Of a DNA stretch of 64,000 bases, positions 24,269 to 34,500 are shown one piece after another. The notes under the pieces are model-generated. The model worked only from the letters and a program-made list of their open reading frames with translations. It searched no databases and was not told where the DNA came from. The stretch is taken from positions 1 through 64,000 of the forward strand of contig NZ_JAUSVX010000025.1 of assembly GCF_030814995.1 (NCBI RefSeq). Direction: 5' to 3'. Origin of the DNA: Labrys wisconsinensis. Its GTDB lineage: Bacteria; Pseudomonadota; Alphaproteobacteria; Rhizobiales; Labraceae. The position numbers and the translations under genes were made by a program. Each line of letters opens with the position of its first letter. Positions within the stretch are counted from its first letter, which is position 1.

Positions 24269-24297
24269 GCGGCCGGGCTTCCCGGCCGCCTTTTCTT
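24269..24297 (+). terminator. Rho-independent terminator between the response regulator and lysC
   Basis: GCGGCCGGG pairs perfectly with CCCGGCCGC around the loop CTT and is followed by C then TTTTCTT. It ends transcription from the response-regulator gene about 40 bases before lysC, or could act as an attenuator if lysC is transcribed through it. Confidence 0.75.
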
Positions 24298-24335
24298 GCG
24301 TGGCCAGCCACGCCCCATCGGAGCCGCGTCGCCGC

Positions 24336-25586
24336 ATGTCCGGCAGTTCCCGCCCCCGTCTCGTGATGAAATTCGGCGGCACCTCGGTCGCCACCGTCGA
24401 GCGCATCCGGATCGTGGCGAAACATGTCAAACGCGAGATCGAGGCCGGCTACGACGTCGCCGTGGTGGTTTCGGCCATGTCCGGCAAGACCAACGAGCTC
24501 GTCGCCTGGTGCAACGAGGCCGCGGGCCTCTACGACCAGCGCGAATACGACACCGTCGTCGCCTCGGGCGAGCAGGTGACGTCCGGCCTGCTGGCCATGG
24601 TGCTGAGCGGCATCGGCATCAAGGCGCGCTCCTGGCAGGGCTGGCAGGTGCCGATCGAGACCAACGAGGCGCACGGGTCGGCGCGCATCAGCGGCATTCC
24701 GTCCACGAATCTCGACGAGGGCTTTTCCCGCGGCGAGGTGGCCGTCATCGCCGGCTTCCAGGGCGTGGAGCCGAAGAGCGGCCGGATCGCCACGCTCGGC
24801 CGCGGCGGCTCGGACACGTCGGCGGTGGCCGTCGCCGCCGCCATCGGCGCCGAGCGCTGCGACATCTACACCGACGTCGACGGCGTCTACACTACCGACC
24901 CGCGCATCGTGCCCAAGGCGCGGCGGATGGACCGCATCGCCTTCGAGGAAATGCTGGAGATGGCCTCGCTCGGGGCCAAGGTGCTGCAGGTGCGCTCGGT
25001 CGAGCTCGCGATGGTGCACAAGGTCAAGACCTATGTACGGTCGTCCTTCGACGATCCCGCCAATCCCAATCCCGGAACCCTCATCTGCGACGAGGAAGAC
25101 ATCGTGGAACAGCAGGTCGTCACCGGCATCGCCTACTCCAAGGACGAAGCGCAGATCACCCTGCGCCACGTGCCGGACAAGCCGGGCGTCGCCGCCGCCG
25201 TCTTCGTGCCGCTGGCGGAGGCCAATATCAACGTCGACATGATCGTCCAGAACATCTCCGAGGACGGCAAGTCGACCGACATGACCTTCACGGTGCCGCA
25301 GGCCGAGTTCCAGCGCGCCAGGGACGTGATCGACAAGGCCCGCGCCGTGGTCGGCTGCGACATCGTCGAGGCGGCCACCGACGTGGCCAAGGTCTCGGTG
25401 ATCGGCATCGGCATGAGGAGCCATGCCGGCGTCGCCGCCAGCTGCTTCCAGGCCCTGGCCTCGCGCTCGATCAACATCCGGGCGATCACCACCTCGGAGA
25501 TCAAGATCTCGGTGCTGATCGACGCGGCCTACACGGAGCTTGCCGTGAGGACGCTGCATTCGTTATACGGCCTCGACAAGGCCTGA
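24336..25586 (+). CDS. lysC: Aspartate kinase
   Basis: This is a 416-residue enzyme making aspartyl-phosphate, the first step toward lysine, threonine, methionine and diaminopimelate. The kinase domain opens with LVMKFGGTSVATVERI and contains VVVSAMSGKTNELV and TLGRGGSDTSAVAVA. Two C-terminal ACT domains (about 265-416) show KPGVAAAVFVPLAEANINVD, and these give feedback control by lysine or threonine in the family. The start MSGSSRPR is used; MKFGG at 24366 is a shorter option. It is followed by ptsP. Confidence 0.96.
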   Translation: MSGSSRPRLVMKFGGTSVATVERIRIVAKHVKREIEAGYDVAVVVSAMSGKTNELVAWCNEAAGLYDQREYDTVVASGEQVTSGLLAMVLSGIGIKARSWQGWQVPIETNEAHGSARISGIPSTNLDEGFSRGEVAVIAGFQGVEPKSGRIATLGRGGSDTSAVAVAAAIGAERCDIYTDVDGVYTTDPRIVPKARRMDRIAFEEMLEMASLGAKVLQVRSVELAMVHKVKTYVRSSFDDPANPNPGTLICDEEDIVEQQVVTGIAYSKDEAQITLRHVPDKPGVAAAVFVPLAEANINVDMIVQNISEDGKSTDMTFTVPQAEFQRARDVIDKARAVVGCDIVEAATDVAKVSVIGIGMRSHAGVAASCFQALASRSINIRAITTSEIKISVLIDAAYTELAVRTLHSLYGLDKA

Positions 25587-25760
25587 TTTGCCGGCCACAT
25601 CACGGCGACCGGATGCTCGGCGCGGCCCGGACCGCGATTCGGGGTGCATAAGCCCGTCGAGCATTTGGAACCCGGCAGGAATCCCGGATACCTTGGCGGC
25701 AGGGCCTGGGATTCCCGACGAATTCGGCTTCACTTTGCAAGCCTGACAGGAGGGCCACGC

Positions 25761-28025
25761 ATGCCTGGCGCGCTCGGCGGACCGCGCCTGCTCTTGAAAC
25801 GGCTCCGCGAGGTGATGGCGGAGCCCGTCTCCGCGCAGGAACGCCTCGACAAGACCGTCGTGCTGATCGCCGCCAACATGGTGGCCGAGGTGTGCTCGAC
25901 CTATGTGCTGCGCTCCGACGACACGCTCGAGCTCTATGCCACCGAAGGCCTGAACCCCAACGCCGTCCACCTCACCACCATGCGCAAGGGCGAGGGCCTG
26001 GTCGGCCTGGTGGCCAAGGAGGCCGAGGCGGTGGCCACCGCCGATGCCCAGACCCACCCGGCCTTCTCCTACAAGCCGGAGACGGGCGAGGAACTCTACC
26101 ACGCCTTCCTCGGCGTGCCGATCCTGCGCGCCGGCGAGACGCTGGGCGTGCTGGTGGTGCAGAACCGCGCCCATCGCGTCTACAGCGAGGAAGAGATCGA
26201 GGCGCTGCTGACCGTCTCGATGGTGCTGGCGGAGATGATCGCCTCGGGCGAGCTGCAGGCGCTCGCCCGCCCCGGCGCCGACATCGCCGGCCGGCGGCCC
26301 CTGCATCTCACCGGCGCCAGCCTGGCGGAAGGCGTCGGCCTCGGCCACGTCGTGCTGCACGAGCCGCGCGTCGTGGTGAAGACGCTGATCGCCGAGGATC
26401 CGGCGCGCGAGACCCAGCGCCTCGAGGACGCCATCGAGGGCCTGCGCGACTCCATCGACAGCATGCTCGACCGCGGCGACGTCGCCCGGGCGGCGGAGAC
26501 GCGCGAGATCCTCGAAGCCTACCGGATGTTCGCCCACGACCGCGGCTGGCTCGCCAAGATGCGCGAGGTGATCGCCACCGGCGTCACCGCCGAGGCCGCG
26601 GTGCAGCGCGTGCAGTCCGACACCCGCGCCAGGATGCAGCGCGTCGCCGACCCGATCCTGCGCGAGCGCCTCTACGATCTCGACGACCTCGCCAACCGCC
26701 TGCTGCGCCAGCTCACCGGCGACGGCCATCACGTGCCCGCCGACCGCCTGCCGAAGGATGCCATCCTGGTGGCGCGCTCGATGGGCCCCGCCGCCCTGCT
26801 CGACTACAACCGCGACAGCCTGCGCGGCCTGATCCTCGAGGAGGGCGGCCCGACCAGCCACGTCGCCATCGTCGCCCGGGCGCTCGGCATCGCCGCGGTG
26901 GGCGAGGTCAGCGAGATCACCAATCTGGTGGAGGAGGGCGACGCCATCATCGTCGACGGCTCGGCCGGGGCGGTGCAGGTGCGCCCGGCGCCGGACGTCG
27001 AGGCCGCCTATGCGGAGAAGGTGCGCTTCCGCGCCCGCCGCCAGGAGCAGTACCAGGCGCTGCGCAGCCTGCCGAGCCGCACCAAGGACGGGCGCGACAT
27101 CGGCCTCTACCTCAATGCCGGCCTGCTGGTCGACCTGCCGCACGTGCGCGAGAGCGGCGCCCACGGCATCGGCCTGTTCCGCACCGAGCTGCAGTTCATG
27201 ATCGCTTCGCAGTTCCCGCGCACCAGCGAGCAGCAGGCACTCTACAAGGCGGTGCTGGAAGCGGCGGGAGACCGCTCGGTCACCTTCCGCACCCTGGACA
27301 TCGGCGGCGACAAGGTGCTGCCCTACATGCACAAGATCGAGGAGGAGAACCCGGCGCTGGGCTGGCGCGCCATCCGCCTCGGCCTCGACCGGCCGGGCCT
27401 GATGCGCTCGCAGCTGCGCGCCCTGCTGCAGGCGGCGGCGGGCCGGGAGCTCAGGGTGATGTTCCCGATGGTGGCGGCAGTGGAGGAGTTCGACCACGCC
27501 CGCGCCATGATGGAACGCGAGATCGCCTTCCTGCGCCGCCACGGCAAGCCGCTGCCCGACCTGGTCAAGCTCGGCGCCATGGTCGAGGTGCCCTCCATCC
27601 TCTGGCAGCTCGACGAGATCCTGGCCCGCGTCGACTTCCTCTCGGTCGGCTCGAACGACCTGTTCCAGTTCCTCTTCGCCGTCGACCGCGGCAATGCCCG
27701 CGTCGCCGGGCGCTTCGACACGCTCTCCGTGCCGATCCTCCGGGCGCTGCGCTTCATCACCGACAAGGCGGCCGCCGCCGACGTGCCGGTGACGCTGTGC
27801 GGCGAGCTCGCCTCCAGGCCGCTGGAGGCGGCGGCGCTGATCGGCGTCGGCTTCCGCCTCCTGTCGATGAACCCGGCCGCGATCGGGCCGGTGAAGGCGA
27901 TGCTGATGGAGGTGGATGCGGGCGAACTGGAGAGCCTGGTCACCGAGCACATCGCCGCCCATGCCGACAAGCCGCTGCGCGCCGTGCTGCGCGAGTTCGC
28001 CGAGCGGCGCGGCGTGCCGTTGTAG
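25761..28025 (+). CDS. ptsP: Phosphoenolpyruvate-protein phosphotransferase of the nitrogen PTS (EI-Ntr)
   Basis: This is a 754-residue enzyme I paralogue passing phosphate from PEP to NPr. An N-terminal GAF domain (about 25-160) replaces nothing in sugar EI and senses glutamine or nitrogen status in relatives. The phosphohistidine is in GGPTSHVAIVARALG, and the PEP-binding TIM barrel contains GIGLFRTELQFM, TFRTLDIGGDK, GAMVEVPS and FLSVGSNDLFQFLF with the catalytic CGELA motif. A strong AGGAGGG site fixes the start. It sits between lysC and prfA, the usual Hyphomicrobiales order. Confidence 0.96.
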   Translation: MPGALGGPRLLLKRLREVMAEPVSAQERLDKTVVLIAANMVAEVCSTYVLRSDDTLELYATEGLNPNAVHLTTMRKGEGLVGLVAKEAEAVATADAQTHPAFSYKPETGEELYHAFLGVPILRAGETLGVLVVQNRAHRVYSEEEIEALLTVSMVLAEMIASGELQALARPGADIAGRRPLHLTGASLAEGVGLGHVVLHEPRVVVKTLIAEDPARETQRLEDAIEGLRDSIDSMLDRGDVARAAETREILEAYRMFAHDRGWLAKMREVIATGVTAEAAVQRVQSDTRARMQRVADPILRERLYDLDDLANRLLRQLTGDGHHVPADRLPKDAILVARSMGPAALLDYNRDSLRGLILEEGGPTSHVAIVARALGIAAVGEVSEITNLVEEGDAIIVDGSAGAVQVRPAPDVEAAYAEKVRFRARRQEQYQALRSLPSRTKDGRDIGLYLNAGLLVDLPHVRESGAHGIGLFRTELQFMIASQFPRTSEQQALYKAVLEAAGDRSVTFRTLDIGGDKVLPYMHKIEEENPALGWRAIRLGLDRPGLMRSQLRALLQAAAGRELRVMFPMVAAVEEFDHARAMMEREIAFLRRHGKPLPDLVKLGAMVEVPSILWQLDEILARVDFLSVGSNDLFQFLFAVDRGNARVAGRFDTLSVPILRALRFITDKAAAADVPVTLCGELASRPLEAAALIGVGFRLLSMNPAAIGPVKAMLMEVDAGELESLVTEHIAAHADKPLRAVLREFAERRGVPL

Positions 28026-28091
28026 CGGGCCGGCCTCCAGCGCGGCTCGCCGTGCCAGCCCCGATCCCGCCCTCCTTCAAGCCGTCCGACC

Positions 28092-29164
<1,073 letters not shown>

Positions 29165-29168
<4 letters not shown>

Positions 29169-30046
29169 CCACGCTCGACGCGCTCTACCGCCGGGCGGCA
29201 GCATCGCTGCGGCAGGGCGCCGTGGCGACGCCGGAGCTCGATGCGCGCTGGCTGGTGGCCGAGGCGGCCGGCGCGCCGGCGCAGGACGTGACCCTGCGCG
29301 GCGCCGCGGCGGTCGACGATGCGGTGGCGACGCGGGCGATGGCGCTGGTGGCGCGCCGGCTCGCCGGCGAGCCGGTCGATCGCATCCTCGGCACGCGCGA
29401 GTTCTGGGGTCTCGGCTTCCGGCTCGGCCCCGCCACGCTGTCGCCGCGCCCGGACACGGAGACGGTGGTCGAGGCCGCCCTGGCCACCCTGCCCGACCGC
29501 GCCGCGGCCTGGCGCATCCTCGACCTCGGCACCGGCAGCGGCGCCATCCTGACGGCGCTGCTGCACGAGCGTCCGGCCGCCACTGGCATCGGCGTCGACC
29601 GCAGCCTGGAAGCGGCGCGGATCGCCCGCGACAATGCGCTCGCCAACGGCGTCGGCGCCCGCGCGGCGTTCCTGGTGGCGGACTGGGCGGCGGCGCTGGG
29701 CGGGCCGTTCGACCTGATCGTCTCCAACCCGCCCTATATCCCGGCCGGGGCGATCGAGGGCCTCGCGGTCGAGGTGCGCGCGCACGATCCGCGCCTGGCC
29801 CTCGACGGCGGCGCCGACGGGCTCGATGCCTACCGCGCGATCGCCGCCCAGGCGGAGCCGCGCCTCGCGCCGGGCGGCGCCCTGGTGCTGGAGCTCGGCG
29901 CCGGCCAGGAAGAGGCGGTCGCGGCCGTGCTGGCGGAGGCCGGCCTCGAGGCCGAGCGCCCGGCCCGGCGCGACCTCGGCGGCGTGCCGCGAGCGCTGAC
30001 GGCGCGCGCCCACAAAAAAGGCCCGGGAGAACCCGGGCCTCGATGA
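29165..30046 (+). CDS. prmC: Release factor glutamine methyltransferase
   Basis: This is a 293-residue SAM-dependent enzyme methylating the GGQ glutamine of release factors. It has an N-terminal helical substrate-binding domain, the SAM loop [15 protein letters not shown], and the catalytic NPPY in [10 protein letters not shown]. The C-terminal residues ([11 protein letters not shown]) are encoded by the inverted repeat that works as terminator for the opposing carD gene, so the tail is probably dispensable sequence shaped by the terminator. It starts inside the prfA stop region. Confidence 0.96.
30014..30040 (-). terminator. Terminator of carD, embedded in the prmC 3' end
   Basis: On the minus strand AGGCCCGGG and CCCGGGCCT (9 bp) flank a 4-base loop and run straight into TTTTTT. 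It lies 24 bases after the carD stop codon. The same bases encode the last residues of prmC on the plus strand. Confidence 0.88.
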
Positions 30047-30063
30047 TCCCTCGTGCAGGCCGC

Positions 30064-30645
30064 TCAGGCGGCCTCGTCCTCGGCGACCTCGTCGATGTCG
30101 GCCTCGGCGTCCTTGGCGCTGCCGCGCTTAGGGCCCTTGGCGAGGTTGGCCTCCAGCAGCTTCACCGCATCGGTTTCGGTGATGTCCTGCACGGCCGCGA
30201 TCTCGCGCGACATGCGGTCCAGCGCCGCCTCGTAGAGCTGGCGCTCCGAATAGGACTGCTCGGGCTGGGCGTCGGAGCGGTAGAGGTCACGCACCACCTC
30301 GGCGATGGCGATGAGGTCGCCGGAATTGATCTTGGCCTCGTATTCCTGCGCGCGGCGCGACCACATGGTGCGCTTGATGCGGGCGCGGCCCTTGAGCGTC
30401 TCGAGCGACTTGTCGACCAGCGCCGGCTCGGCGAGCTTGCGCATGCCGACCGCCGTCACCTTGGTGGTGGGGACGCGCAGGGTCATCTTGTCCTTGGCGA
30501 AGGTGATGACGAACAGCTCCAGCTTGAAGCCGGCAACTTCCTGCTCGTCGATGGACACGATCTTGCCGACGCCGTGCGACGGATAGACAATGTGCTCGCC
30601 GGTCTTGAAACCCTGCTTGGTCGACGCCTTCTTCGCGCTCGTCAT
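30064..30645 (-). CDS. carD: CarD/CdnL-family transcriptional regulator
   Basis: This is a 193-residue RNA-polymerase-binding regulator that stabilises open complexes at housekeeping promoters. The N-terminal Tudor-like RID domain appears as FKTGEHIVYPSHGVGKIVSIDE, in two parts, and the C-terminal helical domain includes TMWSRRAQEYEAKINSGD with the conserved Trp. A basic N-terminus and an acidic tail (EADIDEVAEDEAA) flank the core. It is the last gene before a strong terminator and lies downstream of fdxA, as in other Hyphomicrobiales. Confidence 0.93.
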   Translation of the reverse strand: MTSAKKASTKQGFKTGEHIVYPSHGVGKIVSIDEQEVAGFKLELFVITFAKDKMTLRVPTTKVTAVGMRKLAEPALVDKSLETLKGRARIKRTMWSRRAQEYEAKINSGDLIAIAEVVRDLYRSDAQPEQSYSERQLYEAALDRMSREIAAVQDITETDAVKLLEANLAKGPKRGSAKDAEADIDEVAEDEAA

Positions 30646-31044
30646 GACGCTTCAACGCTCCTTTTCGTGGTGGCCGGACGCCACAAGATGAGCGGGCAGA
30701 CGCTGAGGCGCCCGTTGCCGCGCGGCTTGATCCGACAAAGACGCCCTGCTCGCCTGACGGCGGGTTGGGGCGGTGCCGAGCCGGAAGAGGGTCAAAATGT
30801 CGCGCCGGCTTTCCGCGAGCGTTTGAGACGCCCTCGGAGACAGGTTCCTCATTGTGAGCCACAAAAAAATGGCTCCTTCTCGGAGCGGTGGCGGGTGCGG
30901 CGGCCTTCTCTGACCTTCTTGCTTGGTACCACAAAAACTTGCGAAAATCAATGCATATGCGGGGCGGCGCATGGCTGCTCCGCCCGCCGAGCGGGTGTTA
31001 AGGTTGCCGGATCATCATCGCCGAGGCGATCACGCCAAGCCCGG
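30646..31044. promoter_or_regulatory. 399-base gap between fdxA and carD
   Basis: The gap holds a probable fdxA terminator (30863-30886) and, between that and 30646, the leader and promoter of carD. Open frames here (for example minus 30652-30972) show no family resemblance and biased composition. No other gene was found. Confidence 0.5.
30863..30886 (-). terminator. Probable fdxA terminator
   Basis: On the minus strand GCTCC-GAGAA-GGAGC forms a 5-bp stem followed by CA and a seven-T run. It lies about 160 bases after the fdxA stop codon. The stem is short but the U-tract is strong for this GC-rich genome. Confidence 0.55.
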
Positions 31045-31383
31045 TCAGGCGTCGCCCTGGCCCGGTTCGGACGAGAAATGCTGCAGCTTGCCTTCCACCC
31101 CGTCCCATTCCTTGGCGTCGGCCGGACCGTCGCGCTTGATGGTGATGTTCGGCCAGGACTTGGCATATTGGGCGTTGAGCTCAAGCCAGCTCTCCAGGCC
31201 CTTCTCGGTGTCGGCCTTGATGGCGTCGGCGGGGCACTCCGGCTCGCAGACGCCGCAGTCGATGCATTCGTCGGGGTGGATCACCAGCATGTTGTCGCCC
31301 TCGTAGAAGCAGTCCACCGGACAGACCTCCACGCAATCCATGTACTTGCACTTGATGCAGTTCTCGGTGACCACGTAGGTCAT
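31045..31383 (-). CDS. fdxA: Seven-iron ferredoxin FdxA
   Basis: This is a 112-residue ferredoxin with one [3Fe-4S] and one [4Fe-4S] cluster, an electron carrier in the cytoplasm. The cluster-binding cysteines are in [20 protein letters not shown] and [16 protein letters not shown], exactly as in the FdxA/FdII family. The C-terminal region ([15 protein letters not shown]) is the conserved extension that distinguishes FdxA from short ferredoxins. The carD-fdxA neighbourhood is typical for Hyphomicrobiales. Confidence 0.95.
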   Translation of the reverse strand: MTYVVTENCIKCKYMDCVEVCPVDCFYEGDNMLVIHPDECIDCGVCEPECPADAIKADTEKGLESWLELNAQYAKSWPNITIKRDGPADAKEWDGVEGKLQHFSSEPGQGDA

Positions 31384-31443
31384 TGGGCAACGTCCTGGAG
31401 AATACGCGTCGATGGAGTTGCCTAGCGGAGATGGGCCCGCGGT

Positions 31444-32283
31444 TCAAGCGGCACCGTATCCCCGGAACAGGCCGTTCAGCTCGCTATAGGGCATGGCGGC
31501 CTCGGCGAAGTCGAAACGGCCCTCGTCCCGCATCTCCACCGCGGCGCGGCGCACGGCGCCGAAGGCGGCGCGGGCGAGGCTGCTTCCGACGCTGATGCGT
31601 TTGACGCCGAGCTCCGCCAATTCCGCAACGCTGCATCGCGGCTCGCGCAGGCCGGCCACGACGTTGACGGGCCGGTCCACCGCCGCGACCACGGCGGCGA
31701 TCGCCTCGCGCGAGGGCAGGCCGGGAGCGTAGAGCACGTCGGCGCCGGCCTCCTGGAAGGCCTGCAGCCGGCGGATGGTGTCGGCGAGGTCGGCCCGCCC
31801 GTGCAGGAAGTTCTCGGCCCTCGCGGTGAGCGTGAAGGCAAAGGGCAGGCTGCGCGCCGCCTCGGCGGCGGCACGGACACGGGCGACGGCGGCCTCGAAG
31901 CCGTGGATCGGCGTCTCCGGCCGGCCGGTGGCGTCCTCGATCGAGCCGCCGACCAGGCCTGCGGCGGCGGCCGCACGGATGGTCTGCGCACAGGCTTCCG
32001 GCTCATCGCCGAAGCCGCCCTCGAGGTCGGCCGAGACCGGCAGATCCGTTGCCGCGACGATGACGCCGGCATTGGCGAGGATCTCGTCACGGCCGAGCAC
32101 GCCCTCCCCGTCCGGGCGGCCGAGGCCGAAGGCGCAGCCGGCGCTGGTGGTTGCCAGCGCCTCGAAGCCGAGCGAGGCGAGCAGGCGCGCCGTGCCGGCG
32201 TCCCAGGGATTGGGAATAACGAAGGCGCCGGGGCGCTGGTGCAGGCTGCGGAAGGCTTGCGCCTTCTCGAACTGGCTCGGCAT
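31444..32283 (-). CDS. Isocitrate lyase/PEP mutase superfamily protein
   Basis: This is a 279-residue TIM-barrel protein. The opening FRSLHQRPGAFVIPNPWDAG, then LATTSAGCAFGLGRPDGEG and the Mg-binding SADLEGGFGDEPE identify the superfamily. Related enzymes cleave or form C-C and P-C bonds (oxaloacetate hydrolase, methylisocitrate lyase, PEP mutase). The usual lyase KKCGH motif is absent, so isocitrate or methylisocitrate lyase activity is unlikely. The reaction is not identifiable. It lies between fdxA and amtB, all on the minus strand. Confidence 0.85.
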   Translation of the reverse strand: MPSQFEKAQAFRSLHQRPGAFVIPNPWDAGTARLLASLGFEALATTSAGCAFGLGRPDGEGVLGRDEILANAGVIVAATDLPVSADLEGGFGDEPEACAQTIRAAAAAGLVGGSIEDATGRPETPIHGFEAAVARVRAAAEAARSLPFAFTLTARAENFLHGRADLADTIRRLQAFQEAGADVLYAPGLPSREAIAAVVAAVDRPVNVVAGLREPRCSVAELAELGVKRISVGSSLARAAFGAVRRAAVEMRDEGRFDFAEAAMPYSELNGLFRGYGAA

Positions 32284-32371
32284 GGAATTCTCCGGGGCTG
32301 GTGCCGCGCCAGATTGTTCCCGATTTGTTCGAAAATCAATCCTCCTGACAATAAAACCCTTCGCTGCCGAA

Positions 32372-32420
32372 GCCCGATGCGCCCAGGCCGTAGCGGGGCT
32401 GCGACCTCAGCGCATCGGGC
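32372..32420. repeat. 11-bp-arm inverted repeat downstream of amtB2
   Basis: GCCCGATGCGC (32372-32382) and GCGCATCGGGC (32410-32420) are perfect inverted arms around a 27-base loop. It stands next to a second, longer hairpin in the same 222-base gap. Confidence 0.7.
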
Positions 32421-32433
32421 TCGCCATTCCAAG

Positions 32434-32468
32434 CCGGAGCGAAGCGGGTGGAACCCGCTTCGCTCCGG
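32434..32468. repeat. 16-bp perfect hairpin downstream of amtB2
   Basis: CCGGAGCGAAGCGGGT (32434-32449) pairs perfectly with its complement (32453-32468) around a three-base loop GGA. No T-run follows on either strand. It may stop exonucleases or help end amtB2 transcription; it looks like a dispersed intergenic palindrome, though only one copy lies in this window. Confidence 0.75.
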
Positions 32469-32505
32469 GCCGAGTGCTCTGGAGGTGACCGTCGGTTGGA
32501 TCCGA

Positions 32506-33912
32506 TCAGTAGTTGTAGGCGCGCTCGCCGTGCTCGGCGATGTCGAGGCCTTCACGCTCCTGGTCGTTGGTGACGCGCAGGCCCATGACGAGGTCGACGA
32601 GCTTGTAGAGGATGAACGAGCCGATGCCGGACCAGGCCAGCGTCAGCAGCACGCCCTTGGCCTGGATCCAGACCTGGCCGATGCTCCATTCGGCGATCAG
32701 CAGCTTGCCGGGAGACGTGACGTAGTCGGCGATGCCGGCGCCGCCGAGGGCGGGGTTGACCAGGATGCCGGTGGCGAGCGCACCGAAGATGCCGCCGACG
32801 CAGTGCACGCCGAACACGTCGAGCGAGTCGTCATAGCCGAGTGCGTTCTTCACCGTGGAGACGAAGAAGAAGCAGATCGGGCTGACCAGCAGGCCGAGCA
32901 CCACCGCGCCCATCGGGCCGGAGAAGCCGCAGGCCGGCGTGACCGCCACGAGGCCGGCGACCGCGCCGGAGATGGTGCCGAGCAGCGAGGGCTTGCCCTT
33001 GACCGACCACTCGACGAACAGCCAGGACACCGCCGCCGCGGCCGTGGCCACGAAGGTGTTGATCATGGCGAGCGCCGCCGCCGACGTGGCCTCGAGGTTG
33101 GAGCCGGCATTGAAGCCGAACCAGCCGACCCAGAGGAGCGAGCCGCCGATCGCCGTCATGGTCAGCGAGTGGGGCGGCAGGTGCTCCTTGCCGTAGCCGA
33201 CGCGCTTGCCGAGGACCAGGGCGCCAACCAGGCCGGCAATGCCGGCATTGATGTGCACCACGGTGCCGCCGGCGAAGTCGAGCGCGCCCCAGGTGAAGAT
33301 CTGGCCGGCCGGAGCGGTCGCCGCATCGGGGCCGCCCCAGTACCAGACCATGTGCGCCATCGGGAAGTAGATGAAGGTCACCCACAGCACGATGAACACG
33401 ATCATCGAGGAGAACTTGATGCGCTCGGCGAAGGAGCCGACGATCAGGCCGGGCGTGATCATCGCGAACGTCATCTGGAAGCAGATATAGACGAATTCGG
33501 GGATGTAGACGCCGTTGGTGAAGGTGGCGGCGCCGGTGGAGGTGCTGACGCCGGCCAGGAACAGCTTGGAGAAGCCGCCGAAGAAGGGCTGCAGCGGGCC
33601 GGAGCCTTCGGTGAAGGTGAGGGAGTAGCCGTAGACCACCCAGATCACCGAGACGAGCGCGGCGATCACGAAGACCTGCGTGAAGACGGAGAGCATGTTC
33701 TTGGACCGGACGAGGCCGCCATAGAACAGGGCCAGGCCCGGCACGGTCATCAGCAGGACGAGGGCGCTGGCGGTCAGCATCCAGGCGGTGTCGCCCTTGG
33801 CGCCGGGCGCGGCGAGGGAGTCGGCGACGGCGTCGGCCCATGCCGGGGACGCGGCCAGGAGCGCCCCGAGAAGCGCCGGCGTCGCATATTTCAATACGCG
33901 GGAAAAAGTCAT
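32506..33912 (-). CDS. amtB: Ammonium transporter AmtB (second copy)
   Basis: This is a 468-residue inner-membrane ammonium channel with a cleavable N-terminal signal peptide (ending SPAWADA) and eleven expected membrane helices. The start of helix 1 reads DTAWMLTASALVLLM. The twin pore histidines are present in GTVVHINAG and FGVHCVGG. It is paired with glnK2 just upstream (gap about 49 bases), whose product should block the channel when nitrogen is plentiful. The C-terminal tail (EREGLDIAEHGERAYNY) is the cytosolic GlnK-docking segment. It is clearly diverged from the first copy. Confidence 0.95.
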   Translation of the reverse strand: MTFSRVLKYATPALLGALLAASPAWADAVADSLAAPGAKGDTAWMLTASALVLLMTVPGLALFYGGLVRSKNMLSVFTQVFVIAALVSVIWVVYGYSLTFTEGSGPLQPFFGGFSKLFLAGVSTSTGAATFTNGVYIPEFVYICFQMTFAMITPGLIVGSFAERIKFSSMIVFIVLWVTFIYFPMAHMVWYWGGPDAATAPAGQIFTWGALDFAGGTVVHINAGIAGLVGALVLGKRVGYGKEHLPPHSLTMTAIGGSLLWVGWFGFNAGSNLEATSAAALAMINTFVATAAAAVSWLFVEWSVKGKPSLLGTISGAVAGLVAVTPACGFSGPMGAVVLGLLVSPICFFFVSTVKNALGYDDSLDVFGVHCVGGIFGALATGILVNPALGGAGIADYVTSPGKLLIAEWSIGQVWIQAKGVLLTLAWSGIGSFILYKLVDLVMGLRVTNDQEREGLDIAEHGERAYNY

Positions 33913-33961
33913 CAACACGTGTTCCTGTCTCGAACGGATTGTCGGTTTGCGGGTGGTCGCG

Positions 33962-34306
<345 letters not shown>

Positions 34307-34350
34307 TCACTCCTTCGCTCTGGTGCTGACGGCGGCATGTCGCCCCCATG

Positions 34351-34372
34351 AAAAAGCCGCCGCGAGCGCGGC
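34351..34372 (-). terminator. Possible terminator between amtB1 and glnK2
   Basis: Minus-strand GCCGC-GCTC-GCGGC is followed after GGC by TTTTT. It lies in the 200-base gap after amtB1, about 50 bases before the glnK2 start. If real, it partly separates the two glnK-amtB pairs. Confidence 0.45.
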
Positions 34373-34500
34373 CGTCCGGTCCGGCCGGGGAGGTCCCCGG
34401 CCTGGCCTCGCCCGGTCGGGGCCCAGCTCCCCTTCCGCGCGCCGGACAAGGCAAGCGGCGGTCCCGCCCCCGGGGCCGCCGCTGCCACATGCAAGGTCGG

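Noticed and set aside
30652-30972. A 106-codon frame in the fdxA-carD gap
   Set aside because: It runs through the probable terminator, has Pro/Arg-rich composition and no resemblance to a known family.
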